A stretch of DNA of 64,000 nt. Source: Hallerella porci. Lineage in GTDB: Bacteria > Fibrobacterota > Fibrobacteria > Fibrobacterales > Fibrobacteraceae. A program made the translations under genes and the position numbers. Positions 44,936-53,734 of the stretch are shown here, piece after piece. The stretch lies in contig NZ_QGHD01000001.1 of assembly GCF_003148885.1 (NCBI RefSeq), positions 186,001 through 250,000 of the forward strand, in the 5' to 3' direction. The notes beneath the pieces are model-generated. The model was not told where the DNA came from and did no database searches. It saw only the letters and a program-made list of their open reading frames with translations. Each line of letters starts with the position of its first letter. Position 1 is the stretch's first letter.

Positions 44936-46039
44936 ATGATTGAAACACGTCCAGAATTAAAAAATATCTCCGATTACGTTCCCGGAAAATCCATTGAAGA
45001 AATCTGCGAACAATACGGATTAAAAAGTGCAGTGAAACTTGCGTCCAACGAAAATCCGCTCGGACCGTCACCGAAAGCGCAAAAGGCATTTTGCGAAATG
45101 GCTTCGCAGTTGCATCTTTATCCGCGCGGAAATGCGCCGCATTTAATTTCGGCGATTGCAAAAAAATTCGGCGTGAACACAAATCAAATCGTCCTCGGCA
45201 ATGGCTCCGACGAAATCATCGATATGGTGGGGAAAGCTTTCTTGCAGCCAGGCGATGAATGCATCGGCATCCGAACGACTTTCTCTGTTTACAGCGCAAC
45301 CGCAGATTTATACGGGGCAAAATTTATTTCGGTCGCCGCGGGCGAAGAACGTCCTGCGTTAGATCTTTATCTTCAAGCGTTAACGCCGAAGACGCGCGCC
45401 ATTTTCATTTGCAATCCGAATAATCCCACCGGATTTTATTACAGCGAAAAAGAACTTCTCGACTTTCTTCAAAAAGTGCCGCAGAATGTTCTCGTTTTCT
45501 TGGACGAAGCGTATTCGGAATTTGCGACGGCGCCAGATTATCCGAAGCTCATTTCGAAACTCGCAGAATTTCCGAATTTGCTTTTGAATCGCACATTCAG
45601 TAAAATTTACGGACTCGCGGGACTGCGCATCGGTTATGCGTTTTCTAGTCCCGAAATCATCGCGGCGATTTGGAAAGTGAAACCGCCTTTCGATGTGAAT
45701 TTACCTGCGCAAGCGGCGGCAACGGCTGCGCTTTCCGATGAAAATCACATTCAACAATCGATTGCTTTGACGGTTTCTGGTGCGCAATTTTTGACGGAAA
45801 ATTTTGCCAAGCTCGGCTTTTCCGTTCTCCCGACGCAGGCGAATTTCATCTGCGTGCATATCGGCGAAAATTGCAAACAGTTGACGGAATTTTTGGAACG
45901 AAACGGCATGATCGTGCGCTACTTAAAAAGTTTCGGCCTCCCCGAATCTATCCGCGTAACGATTGGAAAGCCCGAAGAAAATCAACTGCTGATCGATCTC
46001 GTTCAAAAGTGGAAAGAAGAATGTCAACTTGCGAAGTAA
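44936..46039 (+). CDS. hisC: Histidinol-phosphate aminotransferase
   Basis: The 367-residue class I/II aminotransferase has KLASNENPLGPSPKAQ near 34-49, NPNNPTGFYYS near 160, LDEAYSEF near 185 and the PLP-lysine stretch RTFSKIYGLAGLRIGYAF near 218-235. It makes histidinol phosphate from imidazole acetol phosphate. The next gene, a phosphatase, overlaps its 3' end by 19 bp, supporting a dedicated his pair. The start is fixed by the TACATT six bases upstream and by family length. Confidence 0.93.
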   Translation: MIETRPELKNISDYVPGKSIEEICEQYGLKSAVKLASNENPLGPSPKAQKAFCEMASQLHLYPRGNAPHLISAIAKKFGVNTNQIVLGNGSDEIIDMVGKAFLQPGDECIGIRTTFSVYSATADLYGAKFISVAAGEERPALDLYLQALTPKTRAIFICNPNNPTGFYYSEKELLDFLQKVPQNVLVFLDEAYSEFATAPDYPKLISKLAEFPNLLLNRTFSKIYGLAGLRIGYAFSSPEIIAAIWKVKPPFDVNLPAQAAATAALSDENHIQQSIALTVSGAQFLTENFAKLGFSVLPTQANFICVHIGENCKQLTEFLERNGMIVRYLKSFGLPESIRVTIGKPEENQLLIDLVQKWKEECQLAK

Positions 46040-46818
46040 AAGAATTAGAACAAATCGCGATGCGCGCTGCATCGGCTGCGGAAAAAGTGATTCTTTCGCA
46101 TTTTGATTCCGATTTAGCGGTGGAATGGAAACCGGACAATACGCCGGTAACAATCGTAGATAAAGGTGCCGAAGAAGCTTTGCGAAAAGTCTTTGCCCAA
46201 GAAACGCCGCACTTCGGCGTCATCGGCGAAGAATTTGGCATTGAAAATCCCGAAGCCGAATATAAATGGGTTTTCGATCCGATTGATGGCACAAAATCTT
46301 TTATCCGCGGCGTTCCTCTTTTTGGAACTCTTATCGGGCTTTATCATCGGGGCGAACCGCTCGTCGGCATTATCAATCTTCCGGCGCAACGAAAAATGTT
46401 GCATGCGGCAAAAGGCTGTGGCGCTTTTGTCGGAGAACGTCGCGTTTATACGTCAAAAGTCGAACACCTGAGCGATGCGCTTGTGCTTTCGGGAACGGTC
46501 AATACTTTTGACGAAATGCATCTCGGCAAAGAATTTGAAGCGTATCGCAAATCCGCAAAACTTTACCGCGGTTGGGGCGATTGCTACGGTTACTTCTTAG
46601 TCGCCACGGGTCGCGCCGAAGCAATGGTTGATCCCGTCGTTTCGCTGTGGGACATCGCTGCGTTTCCTGCAATTTTTGCTGAAGCTGGTGGAAGTTTCTC
46701 GCTTTTGGATGGAACGACTGCGCTCTTCGATGCAAACGGAAAACCGACGCGTCCCATTCACGAAGGTTATAACGCCAAAGCGACAAACGGAAAAATCGAA
46801 TCCGTTTTCGCTCGCTAA
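46021..46818 (+). CDS. hisN: Inositol-monophosphatase-family phosphatase, probably histidinol-phosphatase
   Basis: The 265-residue protein has the IMPase metal motifs: GEEFG near 67, DPIDGTKSFIRG near 83-94 and WDIAAFPAIFAEAGG near 204. FIG/IMP-family members include the HisN-type histidinol-phosphatases, and the 19-bp overlap with hisC makes that substrate the best guess; inositol phosphate or pAp are alternatives. The start at 46021 follows GGAAAGAAGA and puts the conserved N-terminal helix in place. It ends 5 bp from convergent comEC, with no clear terminator between. Confidence 0.85.
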   Translation: MSTCEVKELEQIAMRAASAAEKVILSHFDSDLAVEWKPDNTPVTIVDKGAEEALRKVFAQETPHFGVIGEEFGIENPEAEYKWVFDPIDGTKSFIRGVPLFGTLIGLYHRGEPLVGIINLPAQRKMLHAAKGCGAFVGERRVYTSKVEHLSDALVLSGTVNTFDEMHLGKEFEAYRKSAKLYRGWGDCYGYFLVATGRAEAMVDPVVSLWDIAAFPAIFAEAGGSFSLLDGTTALFDANGKPTRPIHEGYNAKATNGKIESVFAR

Positions 46819-46823
46819 AATTT

Positions 46824-49181
46824 TCATTCCGAAAAATCCGAATTCGCGGTGCTGTAAATTTGATGCCCGCTTTCATTAAAATGCACAAAAACAGTGCCGA
46901 CTTTGGATGTATTGAGCAGCGGAATTTTCAAACTGTCCAAACGTTCGACGACGACTTTGTGCGGATGACGAAAACGGTTGTGTTTTCCATTGGATGCAAT
47001 CGCTATTTCGGGTTGAACCGCTTCTAAAAATTCCCGCGAACTCGAAGTCTTTGAACCGTGATGCCCGAGTTTTAATATGTCGGTTTTAAGCGCAATATCG
47101 GTTTGCAAAATTTCCGCTTCGCCTTCTTTGGTGAGGTCGCCCGTTAAAAGCATCGAACCGCCGACGCCTTCGATGCGAAGGGTAATGCTTTCGGAATTGG
47201 TTTCTCCGCATTGCGTAGGGTCGGGATGCAAAACGCGCATTTCCCACGGAATTTTTTCTTCTGGATTGGCATAAAATTCTTCGCGGAAAATCATCCCGCG
47301 CCGCAAATCTTGAATGGCGACATTGCGAATAGTCGCTGTCGAAAGGACGCGCATCCATTCTGGCTTTTCGGTAAAGCGGGCGCATTCTTGAATCCAAAGA
47401 TTTTCTACGGGAAATTCGCGGAGCAAAACTTCGGCGCCACTAAAATGATCCAAATCGGGATGCGTAATAATAATGCCTTTGAGTTTCCAAATTCCTTCGT
47501 TTTGCAAATACGGAATAATTTTATCGTTTGCGACATTGCGTTTGCCCGAATTGACGCCGGCATCGACCAAATAGGCATTTCCTTTTGGGCTTTTGACTAA
47601 AATGCAATCGCCTTGTCCGATATCCAAAACGGTCACTTCCCAAGACGGAGAAATTTTGGGCGAAAGTGCGGTGTAAAGGAAATAGCCTCCAAAAAGGCAA
47701 AGCGAAATGAGAACGATTCTTCGGACCCAAAAATTTTCGCGGAATTTACCGAGCGAAAGCACCACAAGCCCAATTAAAAGAAGAATCCAAATGGGGAAAG
47801 GCCCCGCCGTGACCGACGCTAATGTAACCGCAGAAATTTTCCCGACGAGAAATGCCGAAAGCCGAAAGAGAAATCCCGCGGCAGCGCAAAACGCTTCGGC
47901 GCAAACAGGAATCGGAAGTAGTAACGCAAAAACTCCCGCTTGCATGCCGAGACTTACGAGCGGTACCACGAAAATATTTCCGACGATTGAAATCGGTGAA
48001 AGCGAATGAAACGACCAAATGAGAAATGGCGCAGTCGAAGCGGTCGCAACCAAAGTAATCCAAACGGCTGCGAAAACATAATTTTCTAAAAAATTCCAAA
48101 TTTTATTTTTCCGCAAAAATTCATTTTTTGTCGTCAACGGATTTCGTTTTCCGTAAGCGATAATCCCTGCGGTGGCGGACGCCGAAAGTTGGAATCCGAC
48201 ATTCCAAATGACATCGGGATGAACGGCGGTTAAAATCAAAAGCGCAACGCCTAAAGAATTGAGCGAGTCCGCTTTGCGTTCGAAAAGAAGTCCGCATTGC
48301 ACGACCGAAAACATAAAGACCGCACGAAGAACAGCGGGCGAGCCGCCGGCTGCGGGCGCGTAAATGAGCATCAAAAAAATGGCGCAAAGACTTGCTGCTC
48401 GGTGCGGCATCCGCGTCGCTTTTAAAAGCAATAAAATCATTCCCGAAAGTAAAACCACATGGAATCCGCTGATGGCGAGAACGTGGACAATTCCTGCGCG
48501 GCGAAATCCGCTTTGGAGCGCATCGGGAATATTCGAACGGTCGCCGGCCAAAAGCCCGATTAAAAGTCCCGATTCTGCGGGCGAAAGATACTTACCAAAG
48601 TAATTTTTTAAATGCCTGCGGAATGCTGAAAATGCTTTTTCCAAGACGAAGCGATGCGAAATCACTTGAAAGGATTCCAATTTTCCAAAGCCCGCAAGTC
48701 CTTGACTTTTTAACCATTTGGGCGAATCAAATCCCCCGGGAAGTGTCGGCGGCTCAATCGGAAACCATTTCGCAGTAAATTGAATCGAATCTCCGGGCAT
48801 AGGAAAGGGCGCTTGCTTTTTGGATAAGCGGAATTTTCCGTTTTCGCTTTCTACGATTACGGCGACGCCTTCGGGGCGATCGATGACCGATTCGACGAAA
48901 CCAGAACCTTCCTGCGGAAGATTTTTGGGAAAAGCGGGCTCGTTTGCGCTAAAAAATGACGAAATCCACAGTCGAATCACAAAAAAGAGCAGCACCGCAA
49001 GCGAAATTCGCCGCGAAAAAGCGGGGAACGCCCACAGCGCAAGCACAAGAATTGGCATAAACGCGATGCCGTAGAGCGGAAATTCTGCGGAAGTGAGAAG
49101 CAATGTCGCCGCAAAAAAGGCTGCGAGAGCGGGTCTTTCTGAGAGCGGGCTTAAAAATTTTCGAAATTCATCGAATCGCAT
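46824..49181 (-). CDS. comEC: ComEC/Rec2-family DNA uptake channel
   Basis: The 785-residue protein has an N-terminal membrane pair, an OB-like soluble region near 60-190 (GFVESVIDRPEGVAVIVES), and a ComEC core with multiple helices near 205-500 (GLLIGLLAGDRSNIPDALQSGFRRAGIVHVLAISGFHVVLLSG). The C-terminal metallo-beta-lactamase-like domain from about 515 has THPDLDHFSG and LGHHGSKTSS. It forms the inner-membrane channel for single-stranded DNA in natural transformation. All three domains are present, so it appears intact. AGGAGA precedes the ATG. Confidence 0.93.
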   Translation of the reverse strand: MRFDEFRKFLSPLSERPALAAFFAATLLLTSAEFPLYGIAFMPILVLALWAFPAFSRRISLAVLLFFVIRLWISSFFSANEPAFPKNLPQEGSGFVESVIDRPEGVAVIVESENGKFRLSKKQAPFPMPGDSIQFTAKWFPIEPPTLPGGFDSPKWLKSQGLAGFGKLESFQVISHRFVLEKAFSAFRRHLKNYFGKYLSPAESGLLIGLLAGDRSNIPDALQSGFRRAGIVHVLAISGFHVVLLSGMILLLLKATRMPHRAASLCAIFLMLIYAPAAGGSPAVLRAVFMFSVVQCGLLFERKADSLNSLGVALLILTAVHPDVIWNVGFQLSASATAGIIAYGKRNPLTTKNEFLRKNKIWNFLENYVFAAVWITLVATASTAPFLIWSFHSLSPISIVGNIFVVPLVSLGMQAGVFALLLPIPVCAEAFCAAAGFLFRLSAFLVGKISAVTLASVTAGPFPIWILLLIGLVVLSLGKFRENFWVRRIVLISLCLFGGYFLYTALSPKISPSWEVTVLDIGQGDCILVKSPKGNAYLVDAGVNSGKRNVANDKIIPYLQNEGIWKLKGIIITHPDLDHFSGAEVLLREFPVENLWIQECARFTEKPEWMRVLSTATIRNVAIQDLRRGMIFREEFYANPEEKIPWEMRVLHPDPTQCGETNSESITLRIEGVGGSMLLTGDLTKEGEAEILQTDIALKTDILKLGHHGSKTSSSREFLEAVQPEIAIASNGKHNRFRHPHKVVVERLDSLKIPLLNTSKVGTVFVHFNESGHQIYSTANSDFSE

Positions 49182-49246
49182 AATTTTCTCCTAAAAAAAG
49201 ATTAAATTGCAAAGACAAAGTGTCCTCTTATTCTTTAAACGCTCGA

Positions 49247-50536
49247 ATGTCGGAAAAAAGGAAAAAAAGCTCATTTTTCACACTTTTTTGGCTCGTTTGG
49301 CTCATTTTGCCCTTCGGCGTCGTCGGCTGTGAAAATTTTGGTTCTTCGACAGATTCGCCCTCCAAATTGCCTCCATTTGATGTGCGATTTCAACTTTCGG
49401 CGAATGATTTGGCAAATAATGATTCTGCCAAAGCGCATCTCGTTTCGGGAACTCTTTTGCGGGTTTATCCGAATGCATTTTATCGGCTTTCGTTTGATAT
49501 CGATTCTTTGCAAAAAGCGCCGCAACTTAATTTATTCCGCGTCGTCGATAGTCACGTTCGCAATTTAACGCGAAGCATTACGCCAAAAGAAGAAAATGGC
49601 CGCTGGATTTACGAATTCGTCTGCGAAGAAAATGAACCGATGTATTGGGTGACAACTCTCGAAAGAAATGGCGATTATTTTCGCGGACAAGTCCAAAATG
49701 TCCTTTTCGAAGGCGCGGGCAATTACAGCAATCATTTTAGCGTGAATTTAATTGTCGCGGGCGAGTACGGCGGCACCGCAGATTCGGTATCTGCAGATTC
49801 TTTGGCAAAGCTTTTACAGCGAGAATTTCGCAAGAATTTTTCGCCCGGGCAAATTTTCATCGATACCGTTTATTTGCATCGCGCATCCGAACGCATCGAT
49901 TTAGCGACTGCGTATCCGGACAATGAACCGTGGCTTGCCGGGAAGTCGAGTGAAGATTTTTTCGTAACCGAACTCGGCGGTTGGCCAAATTCTTCCGCGG
50001 AACCAGAAATTTATAATGCCTTAGACATTGTGCTAGTGCATCGCATTGAGAAAACCGCAGTCCTCGGCTATTCCATGCTTTTCAGCGGAAATTTCGGCGG
50101 CGGCTCGGGAAGTACAGTCGTCGTAGGAACGCATTACCGCGTGGATTCGCGGACTGAAAAAATGCAGACTTCCGAAGATATCGTCAACACAGCGATTCAC
50201 GAAAGCGCGCACTTTTTGGGACTTCGCCATACGACGGCGACGACATCGGATATTATTTCCGAAGAAGATATGTCGAATTGCGAGGACGGAATTGACGACA
50301 CGCCTTTCTGCGGAAATATTCTCAACATGAAACGCGCCGCTCAAGATTCGTTAGAAACGACGACGGATTATGAAATTTCAACTTGGGCAAGGCCGCGCCT
50401 TTTCTTCAAAGAAGTCGCCCATTGCCCCGACGAAAATAATCCGATGTTTCCCGCAGAAACTCTCGAAACGATTTCTTCATTTACTCCGGGACAGCTCGCT
50501 TACATTGCCCGCATGCTTTCCCTTTATCCGCATTAA
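49247..50536 (+). CDS. Lipoprotein with metzincin-type zinc-protease motif
   Basis: The product has a lipoprotein signal (FWLVWLILPFGVVGC, Cys27-28 region), a beta-rich N-terminal domain to about 190 and a C-terminal domain with HESAHFLGLRH near residue 330. That fits HExxHxxGxxH, the metzincin zinc-binding signature; Met in NNPMFPAE could serve as the Met-turn. Hence a surface-anchored metallopeptidase is likely. An upstream GTG at 49220 adds nine residues before the signal and is less likely. It diverges from comEC. The nearest named family is not identified. Confidence 0.78.
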   Translation: MSEKRKKSSFFTLFWLVWLILPFGVVGCENFGSSTDSPSKLPPFDVRFQLSANDLANNDSAKAHLVSGTLLRVYPNAFYRLSFDIDSLQKAPQLNLFRVVDSHVRNLTRSITPKEENGRWIYEFVCEENEPMYWVTTLERNGDYFRGQVQNVLFEGAGNYSNHFSVNLIVAGEYGGTADSVSADSLAKLLQREFRKNFSPGQIFIDTVYLHRASERIDLATAYPDNEPWLAGKSSEDFFVTELGGWPNSSAEPEIYNALDIVLVHRIEKTAVLGYSMLFSGNFGGGSGSTVVVGTHYRVDSRTEKMQTSEDIVNTAIHESAHFLGLRHTTATTSDIISEEDMSNCEDGIDDTPFCGNILNMKRAAQDSLETTTDYEISTWARPRLFFKEVAHCPDENNPMFPAETLETISSFTPGQLAYIARMLSLYPH

Positions 50537-50553
50537 AATGGTGGCATTTCTTT

Positions 50554-51096
50554 ATGGCACTTCCGCATCAATTTTCTGAAAACGCAGCTTTAATCGCATT
50601 TGTCCTTTTGCCGAGTCCCGAATGGCCCGCAGAAATTTTGAGCAAACTCACTTCCGTTTTTGGAAACATTCGCCACTTAGGAAAGCTTTTCCCGTTTGAT
50701 AAAACCGACTATTACACTCCCGAAATGGGAAGCGGACTTTTCCGCGGCGTTCTTTCGTTCGAAAATACGGTTGAACCGCAAAATATCGGCGTCGAAAAAG
50801 AAAAATCCAACGCGCTCGAATTAAAATTAGCGGCTTCTCTCGAACATCGAAAAATCAACATCGACATTGGCTACATGGATTTGGACAAAGTCGTTTTGCC
50901 TTCGTATAAACGCGGCCCCTTCAAACTTTATGCGGGGAACGGTCTTTGGCTCGATATGATTTTGCATTATGCGAAAGGAAAATTTCTCCCGACTGCGTGG
51001 GCGTTTGACGATTTCAAACGGAATCCGTATGAACACGATTTGCTTTTAATCCGCGAAAAATTCAAGAAAAGTGCAAACAAAAAAGCAGGCGTTTAA
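50554..51096 (+). CDS. DUF4416 family protein
   Basis: The 180-residue protein matches the DUF4416 pattern: an N-terminal VLLPSPEWPAEIL, then FDKTDYYTPEMGSGLFRGVLSFENTVEPQNIGVEK, NALELKLA, RKINIDIGYMDLDKVVLPS and a final AWAFDDFKRNPYE. Function is unknown; the family is cytosolic and common in anaerobes. It follows the metzincin-like lipoprotein after 17 bp, probably in the same transcript. A hairpin overlaps its stop codon. Confidence 0.82.
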   Translation: MALPHQFSENAALIAFVLLPSPEWPAEILSKLTSVFGNIRHLGKLFPFDKTDYYTPEMGSGLFRGVLSFENTVEPQNIGVEKEKSNALELKLAASLEHRKINIDIGYMDLDKVVLPSYKRGPFKLYAGNGLWLDMILHYAKGKFLPTAWAFDDFKRNPYEHDLLLIREKFKKSANKKAGV

Positions 51097-51107
51097 CCTG
51101 CTTCTTT
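51083..51107 (+). terminator. Terminator overlapping the DUF4416 stop
   Basis: AAGCAGG (51083-51089) pairs with CCTGCTT (51097-51103), followed by CTTTT; preceding A-rich sequence makes it usable from the opposite strand too. Confidence 0.7.
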
Positions 51108-51122
51108 TCGTAAAGAATTCAA

Positions 51123-51629
51123 TTACTTCACCAAAATTTTTTCGATTTCCACAATGTAAAATGTGTGGTAATCTTCGGCGGCGTAATCCTTTGTTAAAAT
51201 AGATTTGTCGAGGAAACTTTCTTTGTCGTATGGCTGCGCAAAAAGTTTGCGGCAAACGAGAACCATCCGCGCTTCATCAAAATAGGGAACTTGATTTTCG
51301 TGCGCAACGGTAAAATGACATTCAGCGATTTTGTCTACGTCCTTCCCCGAATTGCGCCCGCAGAAAGCGAGTTCTTTGCGGTAGCTTTCGTCAAAGAAGC
51401 AAAGCGAAAGATGCTCTTCGGCATCGACGAGAGTTTTTGTAAAACGTTGCGGACGGATGGCGATATAGGCGACGGGCTTGTGCCACATAATGCCGAGACC
51501 GCCCCAAGATGCGGTCATCATATTGACTTTTCCAGCGTGTTCCGCAGTGATTAAAGTCCATTCTTTATCAAACAGATGAAACGGATTATCGCGGAGTTCT
51601 TCGGGAGAAATTTCGTGAAATATAGCCAT
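51123..51629 (-). CDS. Flavin reductase-like FMN-binding protein
   Basis: The 168-residue protein fits the flavin reductase-like split-barrel family: WTLITAEHAGKVNMMTASWGGLGIMWHKPVAYIAIRPQRFTKTLVDA, then LSLCFFDESYRKELAFCGRNSGKDVDK. These small cytosolic proteins bind FMN and reduce flavins with NAD(P)H or act as electron carriers. The conserved Thr-Ala-Ser and Arg-Pro positions for FMN contact are present. It stands alone between convergent DUF4416 and mntP. Confidence 0.87.
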   Translation of the reverse strand: MAIFHEISPEELRDNPFHLFDKEWTLITAEHAGKVNMMTASWGGLGIMWHKPVAYIAIRPQRFTKTLVDAEEHLSLCFFDESYRKELAFCGRNSGKDVDKIAECHFTVAHENQVPYFDEARMVLVCRKLFAQPYDKESFLDKSILTKDYAAEDYHTFYIVEIEKILVK

Positions 51630-51726
51630 AAGAATTTTTTGTTAAAGTGAATGTTTACGGCGAATTACCGCATTCTTAAAACTAAAAAATAAAATGGAAA
51701 TGGAAAAAATTCTGCGGGCGAAAAGA

Positions 51727-52284
51727 TTATAAATGTTCCGCTAAAATTTTGCAGCCGATTGTGAGGAGCACAATTCCGCCGGCGATTTCCGCCCATTTTG
51801 CCGATAAATTTTTCCCGACTTTTTTTCCAAAATTGACGCCGATTTCCGAAGCGAGAAAAGCGACGATTCCGATGACGGCTGACGTCCACGCAATTTCGTG
51901 TCCGATGAGTCCAAAAGAAAGTCCGACGGCGAGGGCGTCTAAACTCGTTGCAACCGCTAACGCCGTTACCGTTTTCAAATTCAATTTTTTTGTAAAAGTC
52001 TGCTCTTCGCCTCCGCGGGCAGCTTCCCAAATCATCCGCACACCGAGAAAACACAAAAGCCCAAAAGCAATCCAATGGTCGATGGCGCCGATAAGTTCCG
52101 CTAAAAATTTCCCGCAAAAAGCTCCAGCTAAGGTCATTCCCGCTTGGAAAATTCCAAAAAAGAGTCCGATTTTGAAAATTTCAGCTTGAGAAGTTTCTTT
52201 GCGGCAAAGTCCGATGGAAAGAGAAACCGCTAAACAGTCAATTGCGAGGGCGCAGGCGATCAAAAAAACGCTGATCAAATCCAT
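51727..52284 (-). CDS. mntP: Manganese efflux pump MntP
   Basis: The 185-residue six-helix protein has the two family DxxA repeats ALAIDCLAVSLSIGL near 12-26 and ATSLDALAVGLSFGLIGH near 110-127, whose Asp residues are needed for Mn2+ export. There is no room for a long yybP-ykoY riboswitch: only 67 bp separate it from the divergent SDR gene. Confidence 0.93.
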   Translation of the reverse strand: MDLISVFLIACALAIDCLAVSLSIGLCRKETSQAEIFKIGLFFGIFQAGMTLAGAFCGKFLAELIGAIDHWIAFGLLCFLGVRMIWEAARGGEEQTFTKKLNLKTVTALAVATSLDALAVGLSFGLIGHEIAWTSAVIGIVAFLASEIGVNFGKKVGKNLSAKWAEIAGGIVLLTIGCKILAEHL

Positions 52285-52351
52285 CGGTTTGCGTTATCCT
52301 ATAAAAAAAGTTAATTTGAAAGTGTCACAATAATAGAAATGTTGAGTGCCT

Positions 52352-53146
52352 ATGAAACGTTATCAGTCTCTTTTGATTACAGGTGCAAGTTCCGGCATCG
52401 GCAAAGCAATAGCCTACGCTCTAGCTCCCCAAGCAGAACAAGTCGTTCTCGTCGCCCGTAGAACCGACAAGTTAGAAGCGCTTGCGTCCGATCTTTCTGT
52501 GCGTTTTGGCGTTCAAGCTTATGCGTTAAGCGCCGACCTTTCTGAAAGCGGGGACGCCGAAAAAGTTTTCGAAAAGACGATTGAACTCACCGGACGCCCG
52601 CCTGATATTTTGGTCAACGATGCCGGTGCGGGCTTCTGCGGAAATGCAGCGGAAATTTCTGCGGCTGCCGAATGCAAAATGGTAACTCTCAACATCGAAA
52701 GTTTAATGGTGCTTTCCAAGCTTGCGCTCAAAACGATGAATGCGCGTCGCAAAGGCGTCATCTTAAATGTCGCAAGTCTCGGCGGATTTCAACCGGGACC
52801 GTATATGGCGGCATATTTTGCGAGTAAAGCGTTTGTCCTTTCTTATAGTCAAGCGCTCGCCGAAGAAGCGAAGCCTTACCATGTCCGCGTTCTCACACTC
52901 TGTCCGGGTTCTGTCGATACAGCGTTCCATTTTCTCGCGGGATCAAAACGCGGATTTTTGCGCAAGTTCTGGAGTTCTTCCCCCGAGCAAGTCGCTTGGG
53001 AATCGGTTCGTGCGATTCTTCTCGGATTTCCGGATGTCATTATTCCGGGATTTGCGAACAAAGCGATTGTCTTTGCCGAACGCATTTTGCCACGCCGACT
53101 TGTCATCGCATTAACGGGAAAACTTTTAAAACCGCGCGACGAATAA
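52352..53146 (+). CDS. Short-chain dehydrogenase/reductase
   Basis: The 264-residue classical SDR has the cofactor motif TGASSGIGKAIAY near 10-22, NDAGAG in place of NNAG, the catalytic Ser in LNVASLGGF and YFASK with the Tyr-x3-Lys pair. ARRTD after the second strand, with Arg residues, suggests NADPH. The substrate is unknown. ATG 52352 gives the usual short lead to the Rossmann fold; an in-frame GTG at 52346 is the alternative. Confidence 0.9.
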   Translation: MKRYQSLLITGASSGIGKAIAYALAPQAEQVVLVARRTDKLEALASDLSVRFGVQAYALSADLSESGDAEKVFEKTIELTGRPPDILVNDAGAGFCGNAAEISAAAECKMVTLNIESLMVLSKLALKTMNARRKGVILNVASLGGFQPGPYMAAYFASKAFVLSYSQALAEEAKPYHVRVLTLCPGSVDTAFHFLAGSKRGFLRKFWSSSPEQVAWESVRAILLGFPDVIIPGFANKAIVFAERILPRRLVIALTGKLLKPRDE

Positions 53147-53211
53147 ATTCGCAGACTATATAAATGATCACGAATTATTTTGGAAACTATCAAAATTTTG
53201 TATGAAAAAAA

Positions 53212-53589
53212 ATGCAGAATAAAAAATGGAAAATCGGAATCGTTCTTTTCTTCGCGTTTGTTTCAATGCTTTTTGCCGCGGATTTGATTTCACTTCCGAA
53301 GCTAACTCCTGAAAATCGCGCAAAGGCTGCCGAGATTTACGACGAAGAATGTTATGCGTGTCATCGGTGGACAAGAAACTTCGCAGGCCCCGAAATGAAA
53401 GGGAATATCGCCCGTTACTTTGGAAAACCCGATTCTCTCATCGCCTATTTAAAAGACCCGCAGCCCATCCATCCGGACAAATATCGTCCCATGGAAATTC
53501 GAAAACTTTCCGATGCCGAAGCCGCTTTAATGGTCGCGTGGCTCTTTTCTTTACTTCAAGATTCGACGGCGATAGACCGCCCAAAATAA
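53212..53589 (+). CDS. Small secreted c-type cytochrome
   Basis: The 125-residue protein has a signal peptide (about 1-23, ending LFAAD), one heme-binding CYACH at residues 47-51 and a likely axial Met94 in YRPMEI. This is the class I monoheme pattern, a periplasmic electron carrier. No cytochrome maturation genes or oxidase lie nearby. It sits between an SDR and the V-ATPase operon with no visible SD. Whether heme is truly attached depends on ccm genes elsewhere. Confidence 0.85.
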   Translation: MQNKKWKIGIVLFFAFVSMLFAADLISLPKLTPENRAKAAEIYDEECYACHRWTRNFAGPEMKGNIARYFGKPDSLIAYLKDPQPIHPDKYRPMEIRKLSDAEAALMVAWLFSLLQDSTAIDRPK

Positions 53590-53686
53590 CCCGCAAAATA
53601 TCCCAAAAGGATGCATTTCGTCTAAATTCATCGCAATTTTGTCGAAATTTTACGATTTTTTGCGGGCGCATTTGCGTTTTTTCTTG

Positions 53687-53692
53687 TATATT
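53687..53692 (+). promoter_or_regulatory. -10 TATATT of the V-ATPase operon
   Basis: TTGTATATTAAAAAACG contains a TATATT hexamer 42 nt before the first ATG. A leader with SD CGGAGA follows, so this strongly expressed operon uses a normal leader. Confidence 0.45.
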
Positions 53693-53734
53693 AAAAAACG
53701 ACGCAAACAAAGCGCTATTGAAATCGGAGATTTT

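Noticed and set aside
52285-52351. Manganese riboswitch upstream of mntP
   Set aside because: Only 67 bp separate mntP from the divergent SDR gene, too short for the yybP-ykoY element, and none of its conserved parts are visible.
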